Source of the DNA: JANSWP01 sp041941305
GTDB lineage: Bacteria; Bacteroidota; Bacteroidia; Chitinophagales; Saprospiraceae
DNA: 64,000 bases
Direction of reading: 5' to 3'
NCBI GenBank assembly: GCA_041941305.1
Contig: JBGTQJ010000045.1
Coordinates: forward strand, 1 to 64,000
Shown: positions 43,865 to 52,849 of the stretch, one piece after another
How the letters are laid out: each line of letters begins with the position of its first letter
How positions within the stretch are numbered: the stretch's first letter is position 1
Translations under genes and position numbers: made by a program
The notes under the pieces: model-generated
Told to the model about the DNA's origin: nothing
The model's database searches: none
Seen by the model: the letters and a program-made list of their open reading frames with translations, nothing else

Positions 43865-44929
43865 TTATTTCGCTTTCTCTATTTTCCCATCCGGTGAAAT
43901 CGCCAAACCTGAATTTGGAAAATCCAACTTTGTCAATTCAATCAATTTCTTGGTAGCTCTTTTTTGGGGATCAACTTTTGGTCCATGTGTTTTTTGCTGA
44001 TAAATTGGAATGATTTCTCCACTTTGGAAGGCTCCATTTCTATCTACATTTAGTTTCACGATAGGAGCATAGCCTGCTACATCTCTCAAATTAAATCTGG
44101 CATATGTGCAAAAATTGCCCAGGCTGTAAATGATGAAGCGATTTTTATACAATTCCGCAGCACGGGTTACATGAGGTCCATGCCCAAAAACGATGTCAGC
44201 CCCAGCATCGATTACACTGTGAGAAAACTGATGGACATTTCCACGGTTTTCTCCGTAATAATACTCGGTCTTTTTTGTAACACGTTGGTTTTTAGCGCCT
44301 TCTGCTCCGCCATGGAAAGAGACAATTACAATGTCACATTCTTTTTCAAGGCTGGCAACAATCTGTTTGGCTCTGGTAATATTTCGAATATCGCAAGTAC
44401 CAACGTTTGGTGCGAATGCACAAAAACCATATTTCACACCATTTTTTTCAAAAATCACTTTCTCATCAGTACCTGCCAAGCCAGCATAATGAATGCCTTT
44501 CGATTTTAGGACTTCTTTCGTTCGTGTTCTACCATAAGCGCCAAAATCACCCAAATGATTATTCGCAATGCTCAGCACATCAAAGCCGGCATTTACATAA
44601 TGATTGACATAGCTCTCAGGAGAGCGAAATGCATAACAAAGAGAAGGGTTTTTGCATCGCTTGACCGTTCCACCTTTGTCTAAGAGGGTTCCTTCCAAAT
44701 TTCCAAAAGTGATGTCAGCATCTTTCAAAATAGACTCGACGTCTGCCAATAAATCTTTACCGCCATTTGCTGGAAGATAGGACGCAGAAGGATAATTGGT
44801 TCCCAGCATCATGTCACCAACGCCGATGATGCTAATGTTTTGAGCAAAATTTGTATTGCTAAAGAGCAATATCAGTCCAATAAAAAAAAGACCTCCATTT
44901 TGGAAGTCCCTTAGTGCGTTTAAATTCAT
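43865..44929 (-). CDS. CapA family metallophosphoesterase-like protein
   Basis: This 354-residue exported protein has a signal peptide (GLFFIGLILLFSNTNFAQ). The PGA_cap/CapA domain shows SIIGVGDMMLGTNYPS, ADITFGNLEGTLLD, DVLSIANNHLGDFGAYGRTR, VSFHGGAEGAKNQRVT and DIVFGHGPHVTRAAELYKNR. These are the metal-binding positions of the calcineurin-like fold. Named for capsule synthesis (poly-gamma-glutamate), the family is mostly of unknown substrate. It lies between the RapZ-fusion and M23 peptidase genes in the same direction, so a peptidoglycan or envelope role fits. Confidence 0.9.
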   Translation of the reverse strand: MNLNALRDFQNGGLFFIGLILLFSNTNFAQNISIIGVGDMMLGTNYPSASYLPANGGKDLLADVESILKDADITFGNLEGTLLDKGGTVKRCKNPSLCYAFRSPESYVNHYVNAGFDVLSIANNHLGDFGAYGRTRTKEVLKSKGIHYAGLAGTDEKVIFEKNGVKYGFCAFAPNVGTCDIRNITRAKQIVASLEKECDIVIVSFHGGAEGAKNQRVTKKTEYYYGENRGNVHQFSHSVIDAGADIVFGHGPHVTRAAELYKNRFIIYSLGNFCTYARFNLRDVAGYAPIVKLNVDRNGAFQSGEIIPIYQQKTHGPKVDPQKRATKKLIELTKLDFPNSGLAISPDGKIEKAK

Positions 44930-44989
44930 TATACCTTATTGTCAGTCGGGATATCGGTTATGGGATAAATCTACAACCGATAATCGATT

Positions 44990-45979
44990 CTATTCATAAT
45001 CAAATGCCTGATTGGGTGTAGCTGCAGCCTCCTGTAATTCTTTGTATTCTTCAGGAGTCAGTCCATCCATTACATAGTGAATTGGGTTGACTTTATTGCC
45101 GTTGAGCCAGACTTCATAATGGCAGTGAGGAGCAGTAGATGTTCCCGTGCTACCCACCAGACCAATTTTTTGACCTTTTCTAATGCGCTCTCCAATTTTT
45201 ACGTCCGTACGACTCATGTGTGCATAAAGGGTCTTGAAGCCATAACCATGATTGATAACTACATTTTTACCATAGCCAGATCGCTTATTTTCAACTCTCT
45301 CTACAATTCCGTCACCAGTTGCTTGTATAGCGGTACCACTTGGAGCAGTGAAGTCAATGCCATAATGCATTTTCCAGACCTTATGTACAGGGTGCAATCT
45401 GCGACCAAAACCAGATAAGGCATAAAGGTTTCGCTTCAATTTATCGGAACGGACAGGTTTGATAGAAGGCATGGATGCAAACATTTTTTCGCGATTGCTA
45501 GCCAGGTTCTTAATCGTATCCAAAGATTTGGATTGAATGACCATTTGCCTTTTTAATCTGGAAACTCTATCCAGTGTTTCTGTTAAAATCGTTTTGGAAT
45601 CCTTGTTGAGGTTGACATTGGCATATTTGTCATGTCCACCAACACCACCATGCCAAATATTTTGGTCGATTGGTGTGACTCCAAAAATCATGCGGTGTAC
45701 TTCAGCGTCTTTTTGCTGTAGGTATTGCAATTCAGCACTTACCGTTTGGAAATCATTTTTAAAGGTCTCCATGTGACCATTTAAAGTCCTGATTTCTTCC
45801 ATTAGTGCTTTCTCCTTTTCAGATGGGAAAAATTGCCGGGAAACAGCAGTAAGAATCGTTAAAGTAAATAGTACGGCGCAAACAATTCCGATGGTCCAAA
45901 AGATTTTGGTTTTGATCGGAACTACTACTTTTTCGTATCGAAGCGTTTGCGTATTGTAAGTAAATTTCTCCTTTCTCAT
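44990..45979 (-). CDS. M23 metallopeptidase (LytM-type)
   Basis: This 329-residue membrane-anchored cell-wall endopeptidase has a cytoplasmic N-terminus, a transmembrane helix at about residues 28-50 (IFWTIGIVCAVLFTLTILTA), a coiled coil at about 58-95, and the LytM domain near residues 190-305. That domain has MHYGIDFTAPSGTAI, KTLYAHMSRTDVKIGERIRK and STAPHCHYEVWLNG, so both His/Asp zinc motifs are intact. It is expected to cleave peptidoglycan cross-bridges. A -7 box lies about 350 bases upstream. Confidence 0.93.
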   Translation of the reverse strand: MRKEKFTYNTQTLRYEKVVVPIKTKIFWTIGIVCAVLFTLTILTAVSRQFFPSEKEKALMEEIRTLNGHMETFKNDFQTVSAELQYLQQKDAEVHRMIFGVTPIDQNIWHGGVGGHDKYANVNLNKDSKTILTETLDRVSRLKRQMVIQSKSLDTIKNLASNREKMFASMPSIKPVRSDKLKRNLYALSGFGRRLHPVHKVWKMHYGIDFTAPSGTAIQATGDGIVERVENKRSGYGKNVVINHGYGFKTLYAHMSRTDVKIGERIRKGQKIGLVGSTGTSTAPHCHYEVWLNGNKVNPIHYVMDGLTPEEYKELQEAAATPNQAFDYE

Positions 45980-46636
45980 GCGGGTTTAGTTCTTAGCTAA
46001 AAAATCATAAATTTGCAGCCGTTTAAATTCGACCTTCAAAGTTTTCGTATGTCGTCTAATCGCTTTCACGATTTCCTGGGTGCTGAAAATTTCGATTTTC
46101 CCTCCCTCATTTTGAGCCAAAAATAGATTGAGAAAATTGATTCACAAAAATTTTTGGTAAAAAAGAATTCTAAGAACGCGTCACAAAAAATTAAACTGTG
46201 ATTTATAGAAAAAATAAAATTTTATTCTCAGAATGTGTTTGTTTAACAAATTTCGTAAAAGTTTAATATGTCGAAATTTATTAGGCGGCGCAAATATCGA
46301 AAAATTTTGAAATACAAAAAAATAGGGGCAAAGATAGTCAGGTTAGTTGCTTCATGACTTTAAAGTTTAATTGTGGAAAAAGGGGAGTGTAAAAATTAAA
46401 TGAGGTGACCAGGGTAGAATGTTCGGAACAATATAATGTTTTTAGTATAAAAAATAAAATCATATTTATTTATCTGATAAATAGTGTTATAAAAATTCAA
46501 ATTTATATAAATTGATTGTGAGGGAACGTTTTTTGAATTTTACCCCTAATTACAATCAATCATTTTTTTTACCAAACCTATTGTGCAACAAGGTTCCGTT
46601 TTCTGGTGAAATAGTATGTGGAAAAAAAATCTCAAA
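45980..46636. other. Divergent M23-alaS intergenic region
   Basis: This 650-base, very AT-rich gap has no supported gene apart from the small ORF directly before alaS. A minus-strand -7 box is at 46329-46336. No strong hairpin or RNA gene was recognised. Confidence 0.5.
46329..46336 (-). promoter_or_regulatory. -7 box for the M23 peptidase gene
   Basis: Minus-strand TATCTTTG is the same octamer as the -7 boxes of ugd and serS. It would give a 5' leader of about 340 bases. No TTG was found at -33. Confidence 0.4.
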
Positions 46637-46732
46637 ATGATTGATTTTCAGCCAGATAATAATGAAGCCATTCCCTATGAAACTCCTTTTCAAAGGAATT
46701 TTTCAAATGGGAAGCAACCATATATTCAATGA
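46637..46732 (+). CDS. Possible 31-codon leader ORF of alaS
   Basis: ATG at 46637 opens a 31-codon frame (starting MIDFQPDNNEAIPYETP) whose TGA stop overlaps the alaS ATG (ATGA at 46729-46732). The overlap allows translational coupling. The peptide is not Ala-rich, so classic attenuation is unlikely. It is a candidate only. Confidence 0.35.
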   Translation: MIDFQPDNNEAIPYETPFQRNFSNGKQPYIQ

Positions 46733-49353
46733 CATCACAAGAAATCCGAAAGAAATTCCTCGATTTTTTTGAATCAAAAGGACACAAAATTGTGCCTTCA
46801 GCTCCTATTGTCAATAAGGACGATCCTACATTGATGTTTACCAATGCAGGTATGAATCAGTTCAAAGATTTCTTTTTGGGTAATGCCACACCTGACAATC
46901 CCCGAATTGCCGACACACAAAAATGTCTTCGGGTGAGTGGAAAGCACAATGACCTGGAAGAGGTAGGAACAGATGGTACTCATCATACCATGTTTGAGAT
47001 GTTGGGCAATTGGTCTGTAGGAGATTATTTCAAAAAGGAGGCGATAGAATGGGCTTGGGAATTGTTGACGGATTGGTATGGATTGCCTAAAGATAGATTG
47101 TATGCTTCGGTTTTCGAGGGCTACGAGCCAGAGGGATTGGAGCGAGATACAGAAGCTGCAGGGTTTTGGGAAGAATGGGTGCCAAAAGAGCGAATATTGT
47201 ATTTTGACAAAAAAGACAATTTTTGGGAGATGGGGGATACCGGACCTTGTGGACCCTGCTCGGAAATTCATATTGATTTACGTTCTGACGAAGAAAGGGC
47301 TAAAGTGGATGGTGCTTCTCTGGTTAATATGGATCATCCAGAAGTGATCGAAATCTGGAACCTCGTTTTTATTCAGTTTAACAGGAAAGCAGATGGAAGT
47401 CTGGAGGAATTACCTGCCAAACACGTCGATACGGGGATGGGCTTTGAGCGTTTGTGTTTAGTGCTTCAAGGTAAGACTGCTAGCTACGATACGGATATAT
47501 TTACCCCACTTATTGAATTTATTGAGAAGGCTTCTGGAAAAAAATACACTGCCAACTATGCAAAAGAAGCTAAGACGGATATGGCGATTCGAGTTGTAGT
47601 CGATCATATTCGAGCTGTAAGTTTTGCCATTGCTGATGGACAATTGCCAGGTAACACTGGTGCGGGCTATGTCATTCGCCGGATTTTGAGGAGGGCTGTT
47701 CGGTATTATTATTCTTTCCTGGAAATTAATGAACCCTTTTTGTACAAGCTAGTTCCTCTGTTAGCTGATTACTTTGGGAATGTATTTCCTGAATTAAATG
47801 CTCAAATGGAGCAAGTCGCAAAGGTTGTTCAGGGAGAAGAAAAGGCATTTTTGAATACTTTGGAAAATGGTATTCGACGCTTTGAAAATTTAAAGGCTGA
47901 CAAAGGACTCATATCTGGTGATGATGTTTTTGAATTGTACGACACCTATGGTTTTCCCAGTGATTTGACCCAACTAATGGCTTCTGAGAAAGGTTGGACG
48001 GTAGATGAAGAAGGGTTTAAGAAAGCCATGCAAATACAAAAAGATCGGGCAAGGGCTGCTGCTGCTAAACAAGTTGGAGATTGGTTGGTCATTGACGACG
48101 CTCAGGAAGTTGAATTTATCGGATATGATCATTTAAGTATTGAAGACGCAAAAGTCCAAAAATACCGTACTGTTAAAACCAAAAAAGGAGAAGAATTTCA
48201 AGTAGTCTTAAATAAAACACCTTTTTATGGTGAGAGTGGTGGACAAAGAGGGGATACGGGTTTGCTTTGGTTTGGTGAGGAGAAAATTCCGGTTTTGGGT
48301 ACCCAAAAGGAAAATGATCTAATCATTCATATTATCAAAAAGCTCCCTGAAAATCCGGAATCCAATGTTCGTGCAGAAGTCAATACGGGCAAACGGCAAG
48401 CGACGTCCAGTAATCACTCTGCGGTCCATCTGATGCACGCTGCTTTGCATGGCATTTTGGGCGATCATGCTTTGCAAAAAGGACAAGATGTAGATGATAA
48501 GCGATTGCGCTTTGATTTTTCTCATTTCGGTAAAATGACGGATGAAGAAATTGCAAAGGTAGAAAGCATCGTTAATCAAAAAATTCGCGAAAATATTCCA
48601 CTTGAAGAAGAGCGCAACATGCCTATAGAAGAAGCCAAAAAGGCTGGTGCAATGATGCTTTTTGGCGAAAAATATGGCGAAACTGTGCGTATGATCACTT
48701 TCGACAAAGATTTCAGTCGGGAGTTGTGTGGAGGTACCCATGTGCCGGCAACGGGAGAAATCGGCATGTTCAAAATTTTAGCTGAAACGGGTGTAGCTGC
48801 TGGAATTCGCCGTATTGAGGCGATTACTTCTGAAACTGCCGAAAAATATCTGAATAAAGAGTTAGGTGAATTGACAAGCATTCGTTCCCTTTTCAAAAAT
48901 CCTCAAAATGCTGCCAAACAAGTAGCGGATTTGCAGGAGGAAAATAAAAACCTGAAAAAGCAAATCGAACAGCTAGTGTCTGAGCAAGCCAATGCTTTGA
49001 AGGGACAGTTGAAAGGAAAAGTGGAACAGATAAATGGTGTAAATTTCCTGGCTGCCAAGGTACCACTTGGCGATACCAATGCTATCAAAACCCTTGCCTA
49101 CCAATTGGAAAAAGAATTGGGAGATGCAGTCATCGTTTTTGGTGCAGAAGTGAAAGGCAGGCCACAATTGATGGTCACGGTAAGTCGCAATCTGACAGAA
49201 AACGGCAAAGGTTTGCATGCTGGAAATATGATTCGTGAACTCGCCAAGGAAATCAAAGGTGGAGGCGGTGGACAGCCTTTCTTCGCAACAGCTGGTGGGA
49301 AGGATGCCAGTGGATTGGATACTGCGATTGAGAAGGCGAAAGGGTTGGTGTAA
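46729..49353 (+). CDS. alaS: Alanyl-tRNA synthetase
   Basis: This class II synthetase of 874 residues charges tRNA-Ala. It has the usual order: catalytic core with MFTNAGMNQFKDFFLG and NFWEMGDTGPCGPCSEIHID, tRNA-recognition helices, the editing domain with HSAVHLMHAAL and CGGTHVPATGEIG (zinc ligands), a coiled coil near 720-750 and the C-Ala/DHHA1 domain (RPQLMVTVSRNL, then KEIKGGGGGQPFFATAGG). The length is typical. It stands alone, followed by a convergent gene-end hairpin. Confidence 0.97.
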   Translation: MTSQEIRKKFLDFFESKGHKIVPSAPIVNKDDPTLMFTNAGMNQFKDFFLGNATPDNPRIADTQKCLRVSGKHNDLEEVGTDGTHHTMFEMLGNWSVGDYFKKEAIEWAWELLTDWYGLPKDRLYASVFEGYEPEGLERDTEAAGFWEEWVPKERILYFDKKDNFWEMGDTGPCGPCSEIHIDLRSDEERAKVDGASLVNMDHPEVIEIWNLVFIQFNRKADGSLEELPAKHVDTGMGFERLCLVLQGKTASYDTDIFTPLIEFIEKASGKKYTANYAKEAKTDMAIRVVVDHIRAVSFAIADGQLPGNTGAGYVIRRILRRAVRYYYSFLEINEPFLYKLVPLLADYFGNVFPELNAQMEQVAKVVQGEEKAFLNTLENGIRRFENLKADKGLISGDDVFELYDTYGFPSDLTQLMASEKGWTVDEEGFKKAMQIQKDRARAAAAKQVGDWLVIDDAQEVEFIGYDHLSIEDAKVQKYRTVKTKKGEEFQVVLNKTPFYGESGGQRGDTGLLWFGEEKIPVLGTQKENDLIIHIIKKLPENPESNVRAEVNTGKRQATSSNHSAVHLMHAALHGILGDHALQKGQDVDDKRLRFDFSHFGKMTDEEIAKVESIVNQKIRENIPLEEERNMPIEEAKKAGAMMLFGEKYGETVRMITFDKDFSRELCGGTHVPATGEIGMFKILAETGVAAGIRRIEAITSETAEKYLNKELGELTSIRSLFKNPQNAAKQVADLQEENKNLKKQIEQLVSEQANALKGQLKGKVEQINGVNFLAAKVPLGDTNAIKTLAYQLEKELGDAVIVFGAEVKGRPQLMVTVSRNLTENGKGLHAGNMIRELAKEIKGGGGGQPFFATAGGKDASGLDTAIEKAKGLV

Positions 49354-49360
49354 GAAGTCT

Positions 49361-49408
49361 AAGTCTAAGTTTAAGCACAATATTAGACTTAAACTTAAAC
49401 TTAGACTT
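49361..49408. terminator. Convergent gene-end hairpin with iterated word
   Basis: AAGTCTAAGTTTAAG (49361-49375) pairs with CTTAAACTTAGACTT (49394-49408), 15 bp perfect. Both arms are made of the word TAAGTT/TAAGTC, so other registers also pair. It fills the gap between alaS and the convergent TPR gene. Confidence 0.7.
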
Positions 49409-49410
49409 AA

Positions 49411-50145
49411 TCAGTTACCAAATCGCCAAAAACTATCTAAATCCTTTAGAATTGTTGCTGCTTTTTTATCAAATCCAGCGCTGGAATCGCTCTTCAATTC
49501 CTCAAAGACTGCTTTTGCATTGTCAAGTTCTTCCATTCCCAAATAAGCCAATCCAGAGAACCATTTGGCATGATTGGCAAATCGGGGATCATTACTTTGA
49601 ATGATTCTTTCATAAAAGGACAGGGCATTTTTGTAGTTTTTTAATTGAAAATGGGATTGTCCTAAATAAAACTGAGCTTTTAAATAATTGGGATCTGACT
49701 CCGACAAAACTTCCAGTTCATTAATTGCCTGCTCATAATCACCATTTGTAAAAGAATCCCAGCCTGTATTTTGTCCTCTCACCCCATCATCCCATACCTC
49801 AAAATTTGAAGTAGCCAATTGCTGATTGCTATATTTTTGATTCATCCAAAAAGTAAAACCAGTTGCTATTAAAATCACTAAACTGGCAGCAATTGCCAAT
49901 GGAATGCTTCTATTGCCTATGCTACGCGATTTGGAATAGCGCTCTTCTTGCAGAACTTTTAGTTTATCACTCAAGCTTTCTTCAACCAAAAGGTCAATTG
50001 CTTCCAAAGCCACTTCCTGCTCTTTAACTGCTGTTGCCAAAGCTGCATCGTTTTTCATGGCCGCTTCAAAGGACTTTGCTTCTTCCGGATTTAAATCTCC
50101 GGTCAGCCAAGCTTCTATTTGTGTGTGATATTTTTCGGGAGACAT
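49411..50145 (-). CDS. Membrane TPR protein paired with ECF sigma factor (anti-sigma-like)
   Basis: I start at 50145 (MSPEKYHTQIEAWLTGDLNP), giving 244 residues; the 29 upstream open codons lie in repeat DNA. The cytoplasmic N-terminal part (EEAKSFEAAMKNDAALATAV) resembles Bacteroidota anti-sigma N-termini. A membrane helix follows (PLAIAASLVILIATGFTFWM, near residue 83), and then a periplasmic TPR domain (NGDYEQAINELEVLSE, YLGQSHFQLKNYKNALSFYE). It follows the sigma gene on the same strand, with about 90 bases of repeat between them. A regulator of that sigma factor is the likeliest role; no zinc-binding anti-sigma motif is seen. Confidence 0.75.
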   Translation of the reverse strand: MSPEKYHTQIEAWLTGDLNPEEAKSFEAAMKNDAALATAVKEQEVALEAIDLLVEESLSDKLKVLQEERYSKSRSIGNRSIPLAIAASLVILIATGFTFWMNQKYSNQQLATSNFEVWDDGVRGQNTGWDSFTNGDYEQAINELEVLSESDPNYLKAQFYLGQSHFQLKNYKNALSFYERIIQSNDPRFANHAKWFSGLAYLGMEELDNAKAVFEELKSDSSAGFDKKAATILKDLDSFWRFGN

Positions 50146-50233
50146 GATTTGTTGTGTTAACTGTTGTTGGTTGTCAGTTATCGGTTTCGGATTGCAACTG
50201 ACAACCGAAAACTGACAACCGGCAATCGACAAC
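50146..50233. repeat. Repeat-filled spacer between sigma and anti-sigma-like genes
   Basis: GGTTGTCAGTT (50169-50179) can pair with AACTGACAACC at either 50196-50206 or 50210-50220. The word GACAACCG also occurs near 621-642 beside the IS3 element. The spacer breaks what is usually a tight or overlapping gene pair. Confidence 0.75.
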
Positions 50234-50818
50234 TCACCTAAGGGTGTTTATCAATTCTGGTGTTTGTTTTACTATTTTGAGCAGCTCTTGCATGCACTGA
50301 TGCTTTTTCTTGCGTGCCATGCCTTCACTGGCATAACCCGTTTCTGCTGCAATCTCTTTCATCGAATAGCTTAACCGCCACATTTCCAGCACTTTGCGGC
50401 ATTTTTCTCCAAGAGAGGATAACAATTCATTCAATATTTGTTTTCTTTCTTCACTGATTAAAACAACCTCCGGCGTTGCCGTATCTATTTCGTCTGCTGT
50501 TTCTTTTTCTGTTAAATCTGTGGTTCTGGTCGATTTATTAAATTGTTTGAACCACAAATTGCGACACATGGAAAACAAATAACCTTCAACTGTACTTTCT
50601 CCTCTATATTTTCCCTTTCGAATGCTCAATATGAAATGTCTTATGCCTTCCTGGAATACATCTTCGGCATCAGACACCTGACCACCTTTGGATCGAATGT
50701 ATCGGAATATTTTTTCACGATAGCCACCATGATTGTAAATGAATCGCATGACTTCATCGAGCTTCTTGCCACCCGATTTGATGGCTTCTATTATTTGAGC
50801 ATCTGAGTATTTGGGCAT
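50234..50818 (-). CDS. ECF-type RNA polymerase sigma factor
   Basis: This 194-residue protein has sigma-70 region 2 (EDVFQEGIRHFILSIRKGKY, GYLFSMCRNLWFKQFNKSTR) and region 4 (LSSLGEKCRKVLEMWRLSYS, MKEIAAETGYASEGMARKKK, with the helix-turn-helix). The 'GKYRGESTVEGYLFSMCRN' pattern is typical of a Bacteroidota ECF clade that is paired with TPR-type membrane regulators. It would direct polymerase to stress or envelope promoters. It is followed on the same strand by the TPR membrane gene. Confidence 0.9.
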   Translation of the reverse strand: MPKYSDAQIIEAIKSGGKKLDEVMRFIYNHGGYREKIFRYIRSKGGQVSDAEDVFQEGIRHFILSIRKGKYRGESTVEGYLFSMCRNLWFKQFNKSTRTTDLTEKETADEIDTATPEVVLISEERKQILNELLSSLGEKCRKVLEMWRLSYSMKEIAAETGYASEGMARKKKHQCMQELLKIVKQTPELINTLR

Positions 50819-51006
50819 CGAATTCAGGTTTATGTTCTGTTTGGGTGGAAAAGTGTTACCGGGGAAAGGCGGTTTTTTGCAAAAATATAGGAAGTTGAAT
50901 AAAGAATGAATTGAGTTTAGGTCTTTCCTGGAAAAATATTTGAAAATCGAAATAGAAACCCACTTGGTAGAAAATTGAAGTACAAAATTTTGAAATACAA
51001 TTAAAT

Positions 51007-51026
51007 AATTAGATAATTGTCTAAAT
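51007..51026 (+). promoter_or_regulatory. Probable SdpR/ArsR operator
   Basis: An imperfect palindrome centred between 51016 and 51017 (core TTAGATAATTGTCTAA) has 8 of 10 pairs and ends 14 bases before the repressor start at 51041. AT-rich TAGA...TCTA palindromes are the usual operators of small ArsR-type repressors, so autoregulation is likely. Confidence 0.55.
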
Positions 51027-51040
51027 ATTTAATTATTGAT

Positions 51041-51292
51041 ATGAATAAAGTTTTTCAAGCACTGAATGATCCGACTCGGAGGGAGATATTAAATCTACTG
51101 AAAGAAAAGGATTTGACTGCAGGTGAAATTGCAGATGGCTTTAATATCTCCAAACCAAGTATATCACACCATTTAGATAAATTGAAACAAGCTGACTTGG
51201 TCACATCAGAGAAAAAAGGACAGTTTGTTTATTATTCTTTGAATACTACCATTCTGGACGAAGTAATTGGTTGGTTTCTAACTTTAAAATAA
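51041..51292 (+). CDS. ArsR-family repressor, SdpR-like
   Basis: This 83-residue winged-helix repressor is taken from ATG 51041 (MNKVFQALNDPTRREILNLL); eight upstream codons are open but overlap the operator-like palindrome. The recognition helix is AGEIADGFNISKPSISHHLD, followed by the wing VTSEKKGQFVYYSLN. There are no Cys metal ligands, as in SdpR rather than ArsR. Followed by an SdpI-family gene, it fits the sdpR-sdpI pair, in which SdpR represses both genes. Confidence 0.88.
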   Translation: MNKVFQALNDPTRREILNLLKEKDLTAGEIADGFNISKPSISHHLDKLKQADLVTSEKKGQFVYYSLNTTILDEVIGWFLTLK

Positions 51293-51446
51293 GAGCTTGT
51301 TTAAAAGTTTTATGAACTGAAAATCAAAAGCTTATGGTTCTGACAATAAATTGCCGAAAGAATTTATCGGGATAAATGATTGAGGAAATTTGCAGTCAGG
51401 TTCATAAGATGTTGGTTTTCAGGAAAGAAAAATTTAAACAAGCTCT
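51292..51446. mobile_element. MITE-like palindromic insertion between sdpR and sdpI
   Basis: Terminal arms AGAGCTTGTTTAAA (51292-51305) and TTTAAACAAGCTCT (51433-51446) are perfect 14-bp inverted repeats around a 127-base core with no gene. Further inward the similarity continues with mismatches. The first base is also the last base of the sdpR stop. The form fits a non-autonomous IS derivative. No clear target duplication is seen. Confidence 0.6.
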
Positions 51447-51557
51447 AAACCTTCTCTGACGATTTGGGTGGTCAAATAAAAAGCATTTATGGGAAGTGAA
51501 AATTTTCCTTTTGCTTGACTCAACTCACTCAATTTGGCTGAGAACCAAGTAAAAATT

Positions 51558-52205
51558 ATGAAAACGATTAACTGGAAAAAAGAATCTTTGCTTTGGCTTG
51601 TAATGATTTTGCCATTGGCATATTTGGCTTTAGTCTGGGATAGTCTTCCAGAAACCATTCCTACTCACTTTAATGCAGCAGGAGAGCCTGATGGATGGGG
51701 AAGCAGGGATACACTCATTTATATTTCCCTCTTTTTTGGTTTGGGTATTTATCTTTTGATGTCTGTTTTCCCTGCAATTGATCCAAAGAGGAAATTGGAA
51801 AAGATGGGCAAGAAATATTACATCCTGAAATTTATAATGGTTCTGTTCATGTCTTTATTGGCATGTTTTATTACTTATAGTGCAAAGGCTGAGGGATTTA
51901 GCGGCAATTTAATTTACATTATTATTGGTTTGTTAATTGCGGTTTTGGGCAACTACTTTCCGAGCATCAAGCACAATTATTTTATTGGAATCCGCACGCC
52001 ATGGACATTGGAAAGTGAAACCATTTGGAAGAAAACGCACCGATTGGCTGGAAGGCTGTGGGTTCCAGCTGGTATTTTGATAAGCGTCATGGCACTCTTA
52101 TTCGATAATATGGAGACTTATCTTATTGGCTTTTTTGTAATTATTGTAATTATTTCAATTATTCCACTTGTGTATTCTTATCTAGAATTTAGGAGGGAGG
52201 GGTAG
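51558..52205 (+). CDS. SdpI/DUF1648 family membrane protein
   Basis: I start at 51558 (MKTINWKKESLLWLVMILPL), giving 215 residues. Six membrane helices are predicted. The DUF1648 motif LPETIPTHFNAAGEPDGWGS lies after the first helix, and the SdpI part has GNYFPSIKHNYFIGIRTPWT and TWKKTHRLAG-like residues (WKKTHRLAGRLWVPAG). In Bacillus, SdpI gives immunity to the SDP toxin and controls SdpR by sequestering it at the membrane. No SDP toxin gene is seen here, so it may be a signalling pair only. It is separated from sdpR by a MITE-like insertion. Confidence 0.9.
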   Translation: MKTINWKKESLLWLVMILPLAYLALVWDSLPETIPTHFNAAGEPDGWGSRDTLIYISLFFGLGIYLLMSVFPAIDPKRKLEKMGKKYYILKFIMVLFMSLLACFITYSAKAEGFSGNLIYIIIGLLIAVLGNYFPSIKHNYFIGIRTPWTLESETIWKKTHRLAGRLWVPAGILISVMALLFDNMETYLIGFFVIIVIISIIPLVYSYLEFRREG

Positions 52206-52849
52206 CGGGCAGGGTCGATCAGTTCTTTATTTTCCTAATGTGTTAAAGGATTATTATGAGTTTTTTCCTCCAAATGCCCTTAAGTTCAAGTTCAAGTTCA
52301 AGACCAAGTTCAAGCTCAATTTTTGCACTTGAACTTGGTCTTGAACTTGGGAAAATACACATGGAAATTTTTTAGAACTGATCAGCCTTGGGGGTACGGG
52401 TTGTCGAGTTGAGGCTCTATGGCGGTTTTTAGTTTTTGAAAGGAAATGTCTTCTGCTGTTTGAGGTGGCGCTTTTTCAGTTGTGGGTTATGAGTTGAGTT
52501 GGCAGGAGCAGATTTTTAGTGTCCCATTGTAAATCAAGGAAAACAGGGTTTCAGATGTAAGAATTTTTGAAAAAGAATCGAAAAGATGATTTTTTTAAAA
52601 AAAATATTTGTGATTCAAATTGTTGACTATCAGCTGTTTAAATGATTCTTAATTTTCCTTTTTTAATATAAATTCCATTTTTTTCCATTTCGTGGTAACG
52701 TTTTTCTCACCTAAAAGAACACCCACATGAGCGTTCAAAAATAGCACTCCCCTTTTTCCTTAAACACACGCATTCTCTATCTAAAATCCTCCAAGTTTGC
52801 TACCTCCAAATTCACGAAGACCATTTGAATAACCTTAAATTTTACAAAA
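52206..52849. other. Intergenic region with no gene seen
   Basis: About 640 bases between sdpI and the T9SS protein. It contains the long TCAAGT-word hairpin (52294-52348) and otherwise AT-rich sequence with no supported reading frame or known RNA. Confidence 0.5.
52294..52348. repeat. 21-bp inverted repeat made of a TCAAGT word
   Basis: Left arm 52294-52314 and right arm 52328-52348 are perfectly complementary over 21 bases with a 13-base loop. Both arms consist of iterated CAAGTTCAAG-type words. It lies about 90 bases after sdpI. Confidence 0.92.

Noticed and set aside
50146..50232. Longer N-terminus for the TPR membrane protein
   Set aside because: The added codons are translated repeat DNA; the anti-sigma-like N-terminus starts at 50145.
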